Source: Pyramidobacter piscolens (GTDB lineage Bacteria; Synergistota; Synergistia; Synergistales; Dethiosulfovibrionaceae). Taken from it: DNA of 64,000 nt. Location of the stretch: positions 1 through 64,000 of the forward strand of contig SFDM01000004.1 of NCBI GenBank assembly GCA_004558205.1, in the 5' to 3' direction. How positions within the stretch are numbered: the stretch's first letter is position 1; the number at the start of each line of letters is the position of its first letter. A program made the translations under genes and the position numbers. The notes beneath the pieces were generated by a model that was not told where the DNA came from, made no database searches, and saw nothing but the letters and a program-made list of their open reading frames with translations. Positions 34,776 to 43,367 of the stretch are shown here, in pieces.

Positions 34776-36365
34776 CTAGTCCTTTTCGAAGCGCAGGACC
34801 TGGCCGGCTTTGCCCTTGACGATCTGGCTGTTTTCTACGACGGGCCTGCCGCCGACGATGACGTAAGGAATGCCGGCTGAATACTGCATCGGGTCGGTGT
34901 AGGTGGCGCGGTCGGCCACGGTCAGAGGATCGAAGACGGTGATGTCGGCGGCGTAGCCCTCCTTCAGCAGGCCCCTGTTTTTCATCTTGAACAGCGACGC
35001 GGGACGGGAGGTCATCTTGCGGATCGCCTCGGGCAGCGTCATGAGCTTGCGCTCGCGCACGTAATGCCCCAGGATTCTCGAGAAAGCGCCGTAGACGCGG
35101 GGATGAGGGCGGGCGCCCAAGATGCCGTCGGTGCAGGGGTTCTGAAGCCGGTGGGCCAGGATCTTTTCCACATGTTCCTCCAGACCGTAGAAGTCCACCA
35201 GCCCCACCGCCAGATCCTCCTCGAGCAGCAGGTCGAAGGACGCTTCCAGAGGGTCCTTGCCGCGAAGCTGCCCGATCTCGATCATGCTCTTGCCCACCAG
35301 GTCGGCGTTCTTGGGCGTCTTCACGAAGGTCACGAAGATGTTGTCCATGCCCGCGAAGTCCACAAAGTTGTCCCAGCCGGGGATGCCGGCCATGATGTCC
35401 TTTTTCATGCGCTCGCGCTCGCCCCGGTCGGCCAGGCGCGCCAGGCATTTGTCGGCGCCGCCGTCGTGGGCCCAGGGAGGCAGGATCACGCTGAAGGTGG
35501 TGCTGCCCGCCGCGTAGGGATACTGGTCAAAGGACAGCTGAATTTCCTTTTCAGCGGCGTCCACCTTCTCCATGACCCGGTCAAACAGAGCGGCGTTCTT
35601 CATTCCCGCCACCTTGAAGTGGGAAAAGTGGATCGGGCAGCCCGATTTATGGCTTACGCTGAACACTTCGTCCATGGATTTCAGGATGTCGTCGGCCTCG
35701 CTGCGCTGATGGATCACGAAGGGCAGGCCGTACTTGGTCAGCACGCTGGTCACCGCGGCTACCTCGCCCTCGGAGGCGTAGTTGCAGGGCGGGTAGATCA
35801 TGCCCGTGGAAAGCCCCACGGCGCCCTCGCTGATGCAGCGTTCAAGCAGATCCTTCATTTTCGCGATCTCTTCAGCGCTGGCGGGGCGGTTCTCCAGGCC
35901 CATGACGCACATGCGGATGTTGCCGTAGGGAGCCAGGTAGGCCAGATTGGGCCCCAGCGCCTGAGCGTCAAGGCGTTTCAGGTAGTCGCCGGCGCTGCTC
36001 CACTTCCAGTCCACGGGATACTGCCCCTCAAGGCCGGCCATGGACTTGGACCAGGAAGGGATATACTGCGGCAAGACCGGAGCCAGCGACATGCCGTCCT
36101 GGCCGATGATGTCGGTGGTGATGCCCTGGGTGGTCTTGTTGGCGATCTCGGGCTCCACCAGGGCCACCAGGTCGGAATGGCTGTGGGTGTCGATAAATCC
36201 CGGCGCGACGGCCAGCCCCTTCGCGTCGATGACTTTCGCGGCCTCGGCCTCGCCGAGAGCGCCGATCGCGGTGATTTTACCGTCCTTCACGGCCACGTCG
36301 GCGGCAAAACCCTCTTTCCCGTCGCCGGCGTAGCAGGTACCGCCCTTTATCAGCAGATCATACAT
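34776..36365 (-). CDS. N-acyl-D-amino-acid deacylase (D-aminoacylase family), second copy
   Basis: A 529-residue cytoplasmic amidohydrolase, paralogous to 3248-4792. Motifs in order: DTHSHSDL (HxH, about residue 59), GQDGMSLAP, VIHQRSE (about 218), FSHFKVAG (about 248), CTDGILGARPHPRVYG (about 395), and a C-terminal beta-sandwich with EGYAADITVFDP. It would hydrolyse N-acyl or N-carbamoyl D-amino acids or related amides. Start ATG 36365 follows AAAGGAG. It stands between a TRAP transporter that could import the acidic substrate and the YgeY/PLP enzymes that could process the products. Confidence 0.87.
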   Translation of the reverse strand: MYDLLIKGGTCYAGDGKEGFAADVAVKDGKITAIGALGEAEAAKVIDAKGLAVAPGFIDTHSHSDLVALVEPEIANKTTQGITTDIIGQDGMSLAPVLPQYIPSWSKSMAGLEGQYPVDWKWSSAGDYLKRLDAQALGPNLAYLAPYGNIRMCVMGLENRPASAEEIAKMKDLLERCISEGAVGLSTGMIYPPCNYASEGEVAAVTSVLTKYGLPFVIHQRSEADDILKSMDEVFSVSHKSGCPIHFSHFKVAGMKNAALFDRVMEKVDAAEKEIQLSFDQYPYAAGSTTFSVILPPWAHDGGADKCLARLADRGERERMKKDIMAGIPGWDNFVDFAGMDNIFVTFVKTPKNADLVGKSMIEIGQLRGKDPLEASFDLLLEEDLAVGLVDFYGLEEHVEKILAHRLQNPCTDGILGARPHPRVYGAFSRILGHYVRERKLMTLPEAIRKMTSRPASLFKMKNRGLLKEGYAADITVFDPLTVADRATYTDPMQYSAGIPYVIVGGRPVVENSQIVKGKAGQVLRFEKD

Positions 36366-36403
36366 GATGGTATCTCCTTTGGTTTCAGTTTAAAGGCAGG
36401 GGC

Positions 36404-36596
36404 AAAAGATTAAAACGCAAAGGACGCAAAGATAGAAACAAAGGCACGCAAAGAAAAGCCAGTTACAATTTGGGGGTAAAATTGTGCCAGTTTTACCGAA
36501 AGAAGGTTTGGCACGAGTTTTTTCTAATTTCAAGATTTGCTTTGCGCGCCTTCACGTTCCCTTTGCGATCTTTGTGTTAAAATCCTTTGACTTTAA
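36404..36596. repeat. Intergenic GCAAAGG inverted-repeat element, copy 3
   Basis: Left arm aacgcaaaggacgcaaag...aaaggcacgcaaag (36413-36454), right arm ctttgcgcgccttcacgttccctttgcgatctttgtg (36540-36576). The core includes a second symmetry (tttgggggtaaaattgtgcc...). Same family as the copies at 31884, 34568 and 52784. Confidence 0.7.
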
Positions 36597-36627
36597 TTTT
36601 TCACCATCGTTCCCCTGTGCCTTGTTT

Positions 36628-37962
36628 TTACCACGCGCCGACCACCGACGCGCCCAGGAAGAACTGGGGCAGCCAGCAGGACAGGAAGGGAATGTAAGTC
36701 GTCAGCAGCAGCACGGGAATGGACACGAAGAACAGGAAGGGCATCATGGCGCGGGTCAGGTCGGCAGCGGAGATCTGCGACAGGCGCGACCCCACGAAGA
36801 TGGACATGGCGAAGGGCGGCGTCATGACGCCGATGCCCACGTTGACCACCATGATCGAGCCCAGGTGGACCAGATTGACGCCCAGAGTCTGCATCAGCGG
36901 AAGCACCAGAGGCACCACAAGGATCAGAATGGGAATGCCGTCAAGGAACATGCCCAAAAAGAGCAGGAAGACGTTGAGCATGAGCATGATCATGACCTTG
37001 CTGCTGAACAGCGACATCATGAACGCCGCCACCTCCTGCGCCACGCCCTGGCGGGTCAGGTAGCGGGTCAGCACGGTGCCGCCGGCCAGCAGCAGCGTGG
37101 TCATGCCGAAGGTGCCCACGGTGCTGGACAGGGACTTTTTCAGCCTGGCCCAGGTCAGCTCGCGGTAGGCGAACCAGCCCACCAGAAGGCAGTAGACCGC
37201 CGCGATGCCGCCGGCTTCGTTGGGCGTGAATATGCCGCCGTAAATGCCGACCAGGATCAGTGCGGGGCAGCCCAGGGCCGGGATGGCTACCCAGCCCGTG
37301 CGGCAGATCTCCTTGACGGAAGCGCCGAAGGAAGTGGGGAGGATAGGCTTTTCAGCGCTCTCGGAAGTGTATTTCCCGACCGACAGATAGTTCAGGATGC
37401 CATAGCCCAGCGCCAGAAGCAGTCCCGGGAAGACCGTGGACAAAAACAGCGCCGCCACCGACTGGCCAGCCAGAAGGCAGTAGATCATGGCCGGCACGCT
37501 GGGAGGGATCAGATACCCCAGATAGCTGGACGAGCAGAGGAGCGCCGTGGTGTACACGCGGTCATAGCCGAACTTTTCCAGCTTGGGCACCAGAAGGGGG
37601 ATCAGCGCGGCGATGCAGGGCACCGAAGAGCCCGTCAGAGCGCCCATGAACAGCGTGGCCACGATGCCCACAGCGGTCAGGCCGCCGCGGAGCCGTCCCA
37701 CCAGAGCGTAGGAGAAGTTGACGATGCGGTCGGCCAGGCCCGCCTCGCCGATCAGAGCGCCGGAGAACACGAAAAAGGCGATGGCCATCACCGTCGAAGA
37801 GTCCAGCGAATGGAAGAAGGAGTTGGCGATGAACGTGGAAGAACCGCCGCCCACGAACACGCCCAGAGCCGTGGCGCCGATGAAAACCCAGCCGATGGGC
37901 AAACCCAGTAGGATGCCAATTAGAAAGCCGATCAGCGTCGTCGAAGTGCCGATATCAAACAT
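36628..37962 (-). CDS. dctM: TRAP transporter large permease (DctM)
   Basis: A 444-residue membrane protein with about 12 hydrophobic segments, the Na+-coupled subunit of a TRAP carboxylate transporter. Conserved stretches: FVFSGALIGEAGLADRIVNF, ALTGSSVPCIAALIPLLVPKLEKFGYDR, LIPPSVPAMIYCLLAGQSV, and near the C-terminus MTPPFAMSIFVGSRLSQIS. The ATG overlaps the dctQ stop (TAATG). The deacylase gene lies downstream after a repeat-filled gap. Confidence 0.93.
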   Translation of the reverse strand: MFDIGTSTTLIGFLIGILLGLPIGWVFIGATALGVFVGGGSSTFIANSFFHSLDSSTVMAIAFFVFSGALIGEAGLADRIVNFSYALVGRLRGGLTAVGIVATLFMGALTGSSVPCIAALIPLLVPKLEKFGYDRVYTTALLCSSSYLGYLIPPSVPAMIYCLLAGQSVAALFLSTVFPGLLLALGYGILNYLSVGKYTSESAEKPILPTSFGASVKEICRTGWVAIPALGCPALILVGIYGGIFTPNEAGGIAAVYCLLVGWFAYRELTWARLKKSLSSTVGTFGMTTLLLAGGTVLTRYLTRQGVAQEVAAFMMSLFSSKVMIMLMLNVFLLFLGMFLDGIPILILVVPLVLPLMQTLGVNLVHLGSIMVVNVGIGVMTPPFAMSIFVGSRLSQISAADLTRAMMPFLFFVSIPVLLLTTYIPFLSCWLPQFFLGASVVGAW

Positions 37963-38486
37963 TATTCTTTCGCCTCTCCTTCATGAGTCTCAATCCAGCG
38001 GAGTTTTTTCATCTCGTAGACGTCGGAGCAGGCGTGCCAGCCGTAGTGGAGCACCGTCAGCACCGTCATGGCCCCCAGGGCGTACACCAGCCAGCTCATG
38101 TTAAACCAGCGCACCAGCGTCGCGAACTCGGGATATTTATAGGCCCGCTTGACAACGCGCCACGTGGGCCCCCACATGGAGACCACCATAACGATGGTGA
38201 CCAGGCTTTTCACCATGTCGAAGGCAAAGGCTTTGTACTTGCTGCCCTTGCAGAGGAACTCGGGCAGGATGTCCACGGCAATGTGGGTCTTGATGGCAGC
38301 GCCGTAGGAGATGGCCACGTAGATGGTAAAGATGAAAATATAGAGGGCCGCATCGCCGATCCACATGATCTCATAATGCAGCCAGTAACGGTTGACCACC
38401 TGGCAGAACGTCAGAACGATAGAGAGGATGAGCCCCAGAGCTCCGAAAAAGAACTCGGCCTTCTGGAGCAGAGAAAAAAGTTTTTT
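37962..38486 (-). CDS. dctQ: TRAP transporter small permease (DctQ)
   Basis: A 174-residue protein with four membrane helices. Family features: VVNRYWLHYEIMWIGDAALYIFIFTIYVAISYGAAIKTHIAVDI, including the conserved W/E region and the HIAVD segment. GTG 38486 is preferred (AAGGTGG upstream at good spacing); GTG 38504 is possible but too near the site. Binds DctM to form the membrane complex. Confidence 0.9.
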   Translation of the reverse strand, partial: KKLFSLLQKAEFFFGALGLILSIVLTFCQVVNRYWLHYEIMWIGDAALYIFIFTIYVAISYGAAIKTHIAVDILPEFLCKGSKYKAFAFDMVKSLVTIVMVVSMWGPTWRVVKRAYKYPEFATLVRWFNMSWLVYALGAMTVLTVLHYGWHACSDVYEMKKLRWIETHEGEAKE

Positions 38487-38557
38487 CACGAGCAGTCGCA
38501 CCACCTTCGATAAAAAAACGGGGAGCGGCCCTTTCGGCCGCCCCCGATGCGTTTCAA

Positions 38558-39640
38558 CTACTTAGCTGCGGCCTTCGCGGCTAACACCTTTTCGCGGTTG
38601 ACGGCCAGGGCGTCAAGGATCTCCTTGACCATGTCCCTGCCGGGATAGTGCTTCGCGAGCCAGGGGGCGCAGATCTCGTTCCAGTTGTCCGTATTTCTGG
38701 CCCTGTTACGGAACTCCGTGCGCTCGGCGTCGGTAGGATAGTAGACTTCAAAGTTGGGCTGCTTGGCAAGGTAAGCCTTGAAGTTGGCTTCCTCGGCGAT
38801 CTGGATCGCGTACTGGTCGGCCTCGGCCTCGTCGGCGGCCTTCTGGACGGCGGCCTTCAAGTCGTCGGGCAGGCTGTCCCACAGCTCGCGGTTCACGACC
38901 ACCTGGTTGGCGTCCCACATCCAGTCAAGAGAGGTGTAATACTTCATGACTTCGCAGTGGCGCTCCTCCACCAGCGAGGGCCACATATCCCAGCAGCCGT
39001 CCACGACGCCCTTGGAAAGAGCGTTGTACAGTTCGCCCCAGGGCACCGTTTCTACGGTCATGCCCGTGCCTTCGGCCATGTACTGAAGCCCGCGGACGCA
39101 GCCCAGAGAGGAGGAAACGCGCATCTTCAGGTTTTTGAAATCCTCGGGGGTCTTAATGGGACGCACATTGTTGCCGATGCCGTAGGAACCCTGCGACACC
39201 GTGAACAGGATGTGGACGCCCACTTCCTTCATGGCTTCCTCCATGGGGACGTAGAGGCATCCGTTCGGACGCGAGAAGGCCATTTTGCACTCTTCCCAGG
39301 ACTCCACGATCCAGGGCATCCAGTTGAACATGCCGCCGGGCACCAGGTTGACGTAGGGAGCGAAGCCGCACATCTCCACTTCACCGTCCTGGACAGCGTG
39401 GAAGATCTCGTCAAGGGTCCCGAGCTGGTTGTCGGGGAAGAACTCGACCTCGATGCGGCCGTTGCTGTACTTCTTGATGAGCTCGCAGAAAAGCTTATAG
39501 GACTTTCCCTGAGAAACTCGAACCGACGTCTGGCCAAAGCGCCACTTGTACTCCGGAGCCGCATAGGCAGCGACGGCCCCCAGAGCGGCGACGGCCGCCA
39601 CTAAAGCCACAGTCCTTTTCATGAAACGAACGCTGAACAT
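38558..39640 (-). CDS. dctP: TRAP transporter solute receptor (DctP)
   Basis: A 360-residue periplasmic receptor: signal peptide (RTVALVAAVAALGAVAAYAA), then YKWRFGQTSVRVSQGKSYKLFCELIKKYSNGRIEVEFFPDNQLG, DLKNLKMRVSSS-type segment with the carboxylate-binding Arg, and PWGELYNALSKGVVDGCWD. Start ATG 39640 follows AGGAGG; the longer frame upstream is unsupported. First gene of the TRAP operon. Ligand probably an acidic N-acyl or hydroxy acid, judged only from the neighbours. Confidence 0.9.
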   Translation of the reverse strand: MFSVRFMKRTVALVAAVAALGAVAAYAAPEYKWRFGQTSVRVSQGKSYKLFCELIKKYSNGRIEVEFFPDNQLGTLDEIFHAVQDGEVEMCGFAPYVNLVPGGMFNWMPWIVESWEECKMAFSRPNGCLYVPMEEAMKEVGVHILFTVSQGSYGIGNNVRPIKTPEDFKNLKMRVSSSLGCVRGLQYMAEGTGMTVETVPWGELYNALSKGVVDGCWDMWPSLVEERHCEVMKYYTSLDWMWDANQVVVNRELWDSLPDDLKAAVQKAADEAEADQYAIQIAEEANFKAYLAKQPNFEVYYPTDAERTEFRNRARNTDNWNEICAPWLAKHYPGRDMVKEILDALAVNREKVLAAKAAAK

Positions 39641-39713
39641 TACAAAATTCCTCCTTCTCACATCGCAAGTTAAAAACGGAAGCTCCATGCCTCCGGTAAA
39701 GCCGAAAAACGAT

Positions 39714-40412
39714 TCAGCGGCTTTCCGCCGCTTCGTCCAGAGGAGGTTCGCCGAGACGCTGTTCATAGATCTCCATGCTGCACAGCCAGTTGTTCCGCAT
39801 GGCCTCGCGGGCCCGGTCCCGGTCGCGGGCCCGGAGGCAGCTGATGATCTCCTGATGGGTTTGCGAAGACTGGGAATGAGCCTTCACCCACTTGAAATAC
39901 TGGTACTCCACGCGTTCAATGTGGGACAGCAGTATGTCGGAAAACTCCTTGAGGATCCCGTTGCCGCTCACCCTCAGGATAATTCCGTGAAGCAGGGAGT
40001 CCGCCGCGATCACCGCCGAGATCTCCTCATGAGCCAGGGCGTGGCGGTAGCGTTCGTTCATCTCATCAAGCTCCTTCAGGTCGCCCTCGGTAATGTGGTC
40101 GCAGGCCAGCTCGGCCGCGAACCCCTGGAGCAGGGCCAGGGTCTGATACCAAGAGCGGAAGCTGTCGATCTCGATCGGGCTGACCACCGTTCCGCGGCCC
40201 GGCCAGACCTTGACCAGCTTCTGCATTTCCAGAAGCTGCAGAGCCTCCCTGACCGGCGTGCGGCTGACAGAAAAATACTCCGCGATGTCGGAATCGATCA
40301 GTTTTTCTCCCGACTTCACCACTCCCGTGATAATCCATTTTTTCAGTTCCGAATAGACCTTTTCCTTCGCAGACTGCCGATAGAGCTTCATAGGCTGGGC
40401 GGGAATGGGCAT
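39714..40412 (-). CDS. GntR/FadR-family transcriptional regulator
   Basis: A 232-residue regulator: winged HTH at about residues 8-75 (VYSELKKWIITGVVKSGEKLIDSDIAEYFSVSRTPVREAL) and an all-helical FCD effector domain at about 85-215 with His/Asp metal ligands (DSLLHGIILRVSGN). The FCD subgroup senses organic acids, suited to control of the TRAP/deacylase block downstream. Start ATG 40412 follows AAAGGAAG. Lies between glyA and dctP on the same strand. Confidence 0.9.
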   Translation of the reverse strand: MPIPAQPMKLYRQSAKEKVYSELKKWIITGVVKSGEKLIDSDIAEYFSVSRTPVREALQLLEMQKLVKVWPGRGTVVSPIEIDSFRSWYQTLALLQGFAAELACDHITEGDLKELDEMNERYRHALAHEEISAVIAADSLLHGIILRVSGNGILKEFSDILLSHIERVEYQYFKWVKAHSQSSQTHQEIISCLRARDRDRAREAMRNNWLCSMEIYEQRLGEPPLDEAAESR

Positions 40413-40467
40413 GAGTTCACTTCCTTTTCTGTTCTGACCGCACCCGGTTTGAAAAACGCGCCGATAT

Positions 40468-41727
40468 CTAGTAAAGCCCGGGATAGAGGGGCTTGGTCGC
40501 GCAGAGCTCGTTAATCTCGGCGCGGACCTTGGCGTGAACGGCACTGTCGTCGATATGGGAGACCACGCGGTCGATCCAGTCGGCGATCAGGCCCATCTCG
40601 GCGGGGCCGAAGCCGCGGGTGGTGACGGCCGCCGTGCCGACGCGGATGCCGCTGGTGACCATGGGGCTGAGCTTTTCGAAGGGGATGGTGTTCTTGTTGA
40701 CGGTGATGCCCGCCGCGTCGAGAGCGATCTGGGCCTGCTTGCCCGTGACGCCCTTGTTGGTGAGGTCCACGAGGATCAGATGGTTGTCGGTGCCGCCCGA
40801 GACCAGGCGGAAGCCCTTCTCGAGCATCCTGTCGGCCAGGCACTTGCAGTTGTCGATAATCTGCTTCTGGTAGACTTTGAACTCGGGCTTCAGCGCTTCG
40901 CCAAAGGCCACGGCCTTGGCGGCGATGATATGCATCAGAGGGCCGCCCTGCATGCCCGGGAATATGGCCGAGTCGACGGCCTTGGCGTACTGCTGCCGGC
41001 ACATGATCATGCCGCCGCGGGGGCCCCTCAGCGTCTTGTGGGTGGTGGTGGTGACGAAGTCGCAGAAGGGGACGGGATCCTTGTGAAGTCCCGCCGCGAC
41101 CAGACCGGCGATATGGGCGATGTCGAACATGACCATGGCTCCCACCTCGTCGGCAATGGCGCGGAACTTCTCGGCGTCGATCTCGCGGGGATAGGCGCTG
41201 GCGCCGCAGACGATCAGCCTGGGCTTGTGCTTCTTCGCCAGCTCTTCCACCTGGTTGAAGTCGATAGTCTCGGTCTCGCGGCTCACGCCGTAGGGGACGA
41301 AGTTGTAGAGCTTGCCCGAGAAGTTCACGGGCGAACCGTGGGTCAGGTGCCCGCCCTCGGTGAGGCTCATGGCCAGCACCGTGTCGCCGGGCTTGATCGA
41401 GGCGAAATAGACGGCCATGTTGGCCTGGCTGCCGGCATGGGGCTGCACGTTCACGTGGTCGCAGCCGAAGAGCTCTTTGGCGCGGTCGCGGGCCAGGTTC
41501 TCGGCCTTGTCCACCACCTCGCAGCCGCCGTAATAGCGATGGGCCGGATAGCCCTCGGCGTACTTGTTGGTCAGCACCGATCCCATGGCCGCCATGACGG
41601 CGCGGGACGTAAAGTTTTCGGAAGCGATCAGCTCGATCTGACCGTTCTGGCGGCGGTACTCCTCAACGATAATGTCCGCGATCTGAGGATCCACCTCGCG
41701 AAGGATTGCATCAGTATTCTTATTCAT
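40468..41727 (-). CDS. glyA: Serine hydroxymethyltransferase
   Basis: A 419-residue PLP enzyme that interconverts serine and glycine with tetrahydrofolate. The PLP lysine is in TTTTHKTLRGPRGG (about residue 230); other hallmarks are IELIASENFTSRAVMAAMGSVLTNKYAEGYP, NVQPHAGSQANMAVYFA, and a C-terminal LSPMVTSGIRVGTAAVTTRG. Full usual length. Start ATG 41727 follows AGGTGGAG. It supplies or drains glycine, the natural substrate pool for glycine-type reductases, and may also cleave beta-hydroxy amino acids. Confidence 0.97.
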   Translation of the reverse strand: MNKNTDAILREVDPQIADIIVEEYRRQNGQIELIASENFTSRAVMAAMGSVLTNKYAEGYPAHRYYGGCEVVDKAENLARDRAKELFGCDHVNVQPHAGSQANMAVYFASIKPGDTVLAMSLTEGGHLTHGSPVNFSGKLYNFVPYGVSRETETIDFNQVEELAKKHKPRLIVCGASAYPREIDAEKFRAIADEVGAMVMFDIAHIAGLVAAGLHKDPVPFCDFVTTTTHKTLRGPRGGMIMCRQQYAKAVDSAIFPGMQGGPLMHIIAAKAVAFGEALKPEFKVYQKQIIDNCKCLADRMLEKGFRLVSGGTDNHLILVDLTNKGVTGKQAQIALDAAGITVNKNTIPFEKLSPMVTSGIRVGTAAVTTRGFGPAEMGLIADWIDRVVSHIDDSAVHAKVRAEINELCATKPLYPGLY

Positions 41728-42057
41728 TCTGCTCCACCTTTCTCCTGTTTATGATCGATCGGCAGTTCTATATTTTTAAAAACCGGCGGCTCAGAGAAAT
41801 ATATCGCATATCGGCCACCGATTGAAAGATACTCCTTTTTCCGTCCATTGTCAAAAAGTATAATGTATACTTGACTTCAGAGCTGACGATTTTCCGTGCC
41901 AGAGGCCTATCAAGGTCGTGAATCCTGCATTTTATCAAGAATGCCGATAAATATTTAAGTTTTATGCTGATATGCTTAAATTTTTATTGATTTTCTCAAA
42001 TAAACTTTACATCTTGAAAATTCCCCTTTAAACTTCAGCCAAAGGGAGCGTGGTGAC
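41728..42057. promoter_or_regulatory. Divergent glyA/lrp control region
   Basis: 330-bp gap. On the minus strand TTGACA (41854-41849) and TATCTT (41831-41826), 17 bp apart, form a good glyA promoter. The perfect arms aagtata/tatactt (41855-41871) adjoin the -35 element and look like an operator. Towards lrp, atttaag...cttaaat (41953-41981) forms an AT-rich dyad suited to Lrp autoregulation. Nothing coding. Confidence 0.55.
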
Positions 42058-42498
42058 ATGGACGGTATCGACAGGGCAATTTTGGAAGAACTCAAACGCC
42101 ATGGGCGCGTTTCAGCTTCTGAGATCAGCAAGAACGTCAACCTCTCGGTTCCCGCGGTGGCGGAGCGAATCCGCAAGATGGAGGGGGCGGGCGTTATCCG
42201 GGGGTACACGGCGCTGCTGGACCGGCGCAAAACGGGGGCGGGGCTTTTGGCCTTCGTCTTCGTGAACCTGGACAGAACGGAGCACGTCGACGCGTTCAGG
42301 CGGGAAGCAGTCCTCTTTCCCTGCGTCATGGAATGCCACCACACCGCCGGCGTCTACGACTACCTTCTCAAGGTGGCGCTGGAAGACACGGCGGCGCTGG
42401 AGCGTTTCCTCACGGACGGTCTGAAAAGGATCCCGGGCGTGGCCGCCACAAATACGATCATCACCCTGGCCACATTGAAGGAGGCCCCCAACCCATGA
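42058..42498 (+). CDS. Lrp/AsnC-family transcriptional regulator
   Basis: A 146-residue feast/famine regulator: HTH at about residues 3-60 (DGIDRAILEELKRHGRVSASEISKNVNLSVPAVAERIRKME) and a C-terminal RAM ligand domain (YDYLLKVALEDTAALERFLTD, TNTIITLATLKE). Start ATG 42058 after AAAGGGAG. Its stop overlaps the LysE gene start (ATGA), so it almost certainly controls that amino-acid exporter, as LysG/Lrp-type regulators do elsewhere. Confidence 0.93.
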   Translation: MDGIDRAILEELKRHGRVSASEISKNVNLSVPAVAERIRKMEGAGVIRGYTALLDRRKTGAGLLAFVFVNLDRTEHVDAFRREAVLFPCVMECHHTAGVYDYLLKVALEDTAALERFLTDGLKRIPGVAATNTIITLATLKEAPNP

Positions 42499-43112
42499 CA
42501 TTTCTCGCTCTCCGAAAAGGCTTCACCTTCGGCGCGCTGCTTCAGATCGCCATAGGGCCCCTGTGCCTGCTGGTGTTCCGCACGTCGGCCGCGCGGGGGT
42601 TTGCGGCGGCGCTGCCTCTGGTGTTCGCCGTCGCCATGGTGGACGCGCTCTACATTTTTCTGTCCTGTCTCGGCGCGGCGGCGCTTCTGTCGGGCGACAG
42701 GATGAAGAAGGCCGTGAAGCTCTTGGGCTGCGCCATTCTATCGGCCTTCGGCGCGAACATGCTGGCCGACGTCTTCGGATACTCGCTGCTGCCCCGAATT
42801 TCCATCTTTTCAGGAGCATCCGGCGCCAACCTCTTCGTCCAGGGGTTTTTGCTGACGGCGTCCAACCCTCTGACCATCGTCTTCTGGAGCGGTGTCTTCT
42901 CGGCCCAGATCGCCGAAAACCACTGGGACCGCGCCGGCCTGGCGGCTTTCAGCGCCGGCTGCGTGCTCTCCACGCTGGTCTTCATGTCGCTGACGGCCCT
43001 GCTGGGCAGACTCTGCGCCGGCTTCCTGCCGCCGGCGGCGATCCGCATCCTCAACGCCCTGGTCGGCGCGGCGCTGATCTATTACGGGATCAGGCTGCTT
43101 ATGAAGAAATGA
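42495..43112 (+). CDS. LysE-family amino-acid exporter
   Basis: A 205-residue membrane protein with about six helices. The family's opening is present (FGALLQIAIGPLCLLVFRTS, equivalent to the G-PGP motif), as is the mid-protein LLTASNPLTIVFWSGVF (NP motif). Start ATG 42495 overlaps the lrp stop. Exports excess amino acid, probably basic or neutral, under Lrp control. Confidence 0.9.
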   Translation: MTFLALRKGFTFGALLQIAIGPLCLLVFRTSAARGFAAALPLVFAVAMVDALYIFLSCLGAAALLSGDRMKKAVKLLGCAILSAFGANMLADVFGYSLLPRISIFSGASGANLFVQGFLLTASNPLTIVFWSGVFSAQIAENHWDRAGLAAFSAGCVLSTLVFMSLTALLGRLCAGFLPPAAIRILNALVGAALIYYGIRLLMKK

Positions 43113-43220
43113 ACGGGACTCTTTAATTCACATATCTCTAAAATCAGATAAAATCGCTCGTGAAATTTTTAAGCCCGTTTTCTTTCCCAGTAGAATTCTG
43201 CCGCTGCGGCTTTGTCCCCA

Positions 43221-43249
43221 TTGACAATATCTGCCCGTCAAAATATAAT
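43221..43249 (+). promoter_or_regulatory. Sigma-70-type promoter of the fluoride-responsive antiporter gene
   Basis: TTGACA (43221-43226) and TATAAT (43244-43249) match the consensus exactly with a 17-bp spacer; transcription would start just before or in the riboswitch. Confidence 0.85.
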
Positions 43250-43311
43250 GCCGGCGGGAATGAAGTTCTCCCTTGGGCAACCTAAACCGCTTAACAAGCT
43301 GATGACTTCTG
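43250..43311 (+). ncRNA. Fluoride riboswitch (crcB motif)
   Basis: The leader has the pieces of the crcB/fluoride aptamer in order: ggcgggaatgaagttctccc, a short linker, aaaccgc, and the pseudoknot-closing gctgatgacttct. It lies between a consensus promoter and a cation/proton antiporter gene, one of the known gene classes under this riboswitch. The 50-nt stretch after it (tttttatcg...agcttttttgcgc) could form the expression platform, a terminator that fluoride disfavours. Confidence 0.82.
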
Positions 43312-43367
43312 TGATTTTATCGTCGCAGAAAGCATCAGCTTTTTTGCGCTCAAAGGAGAACGCACCT

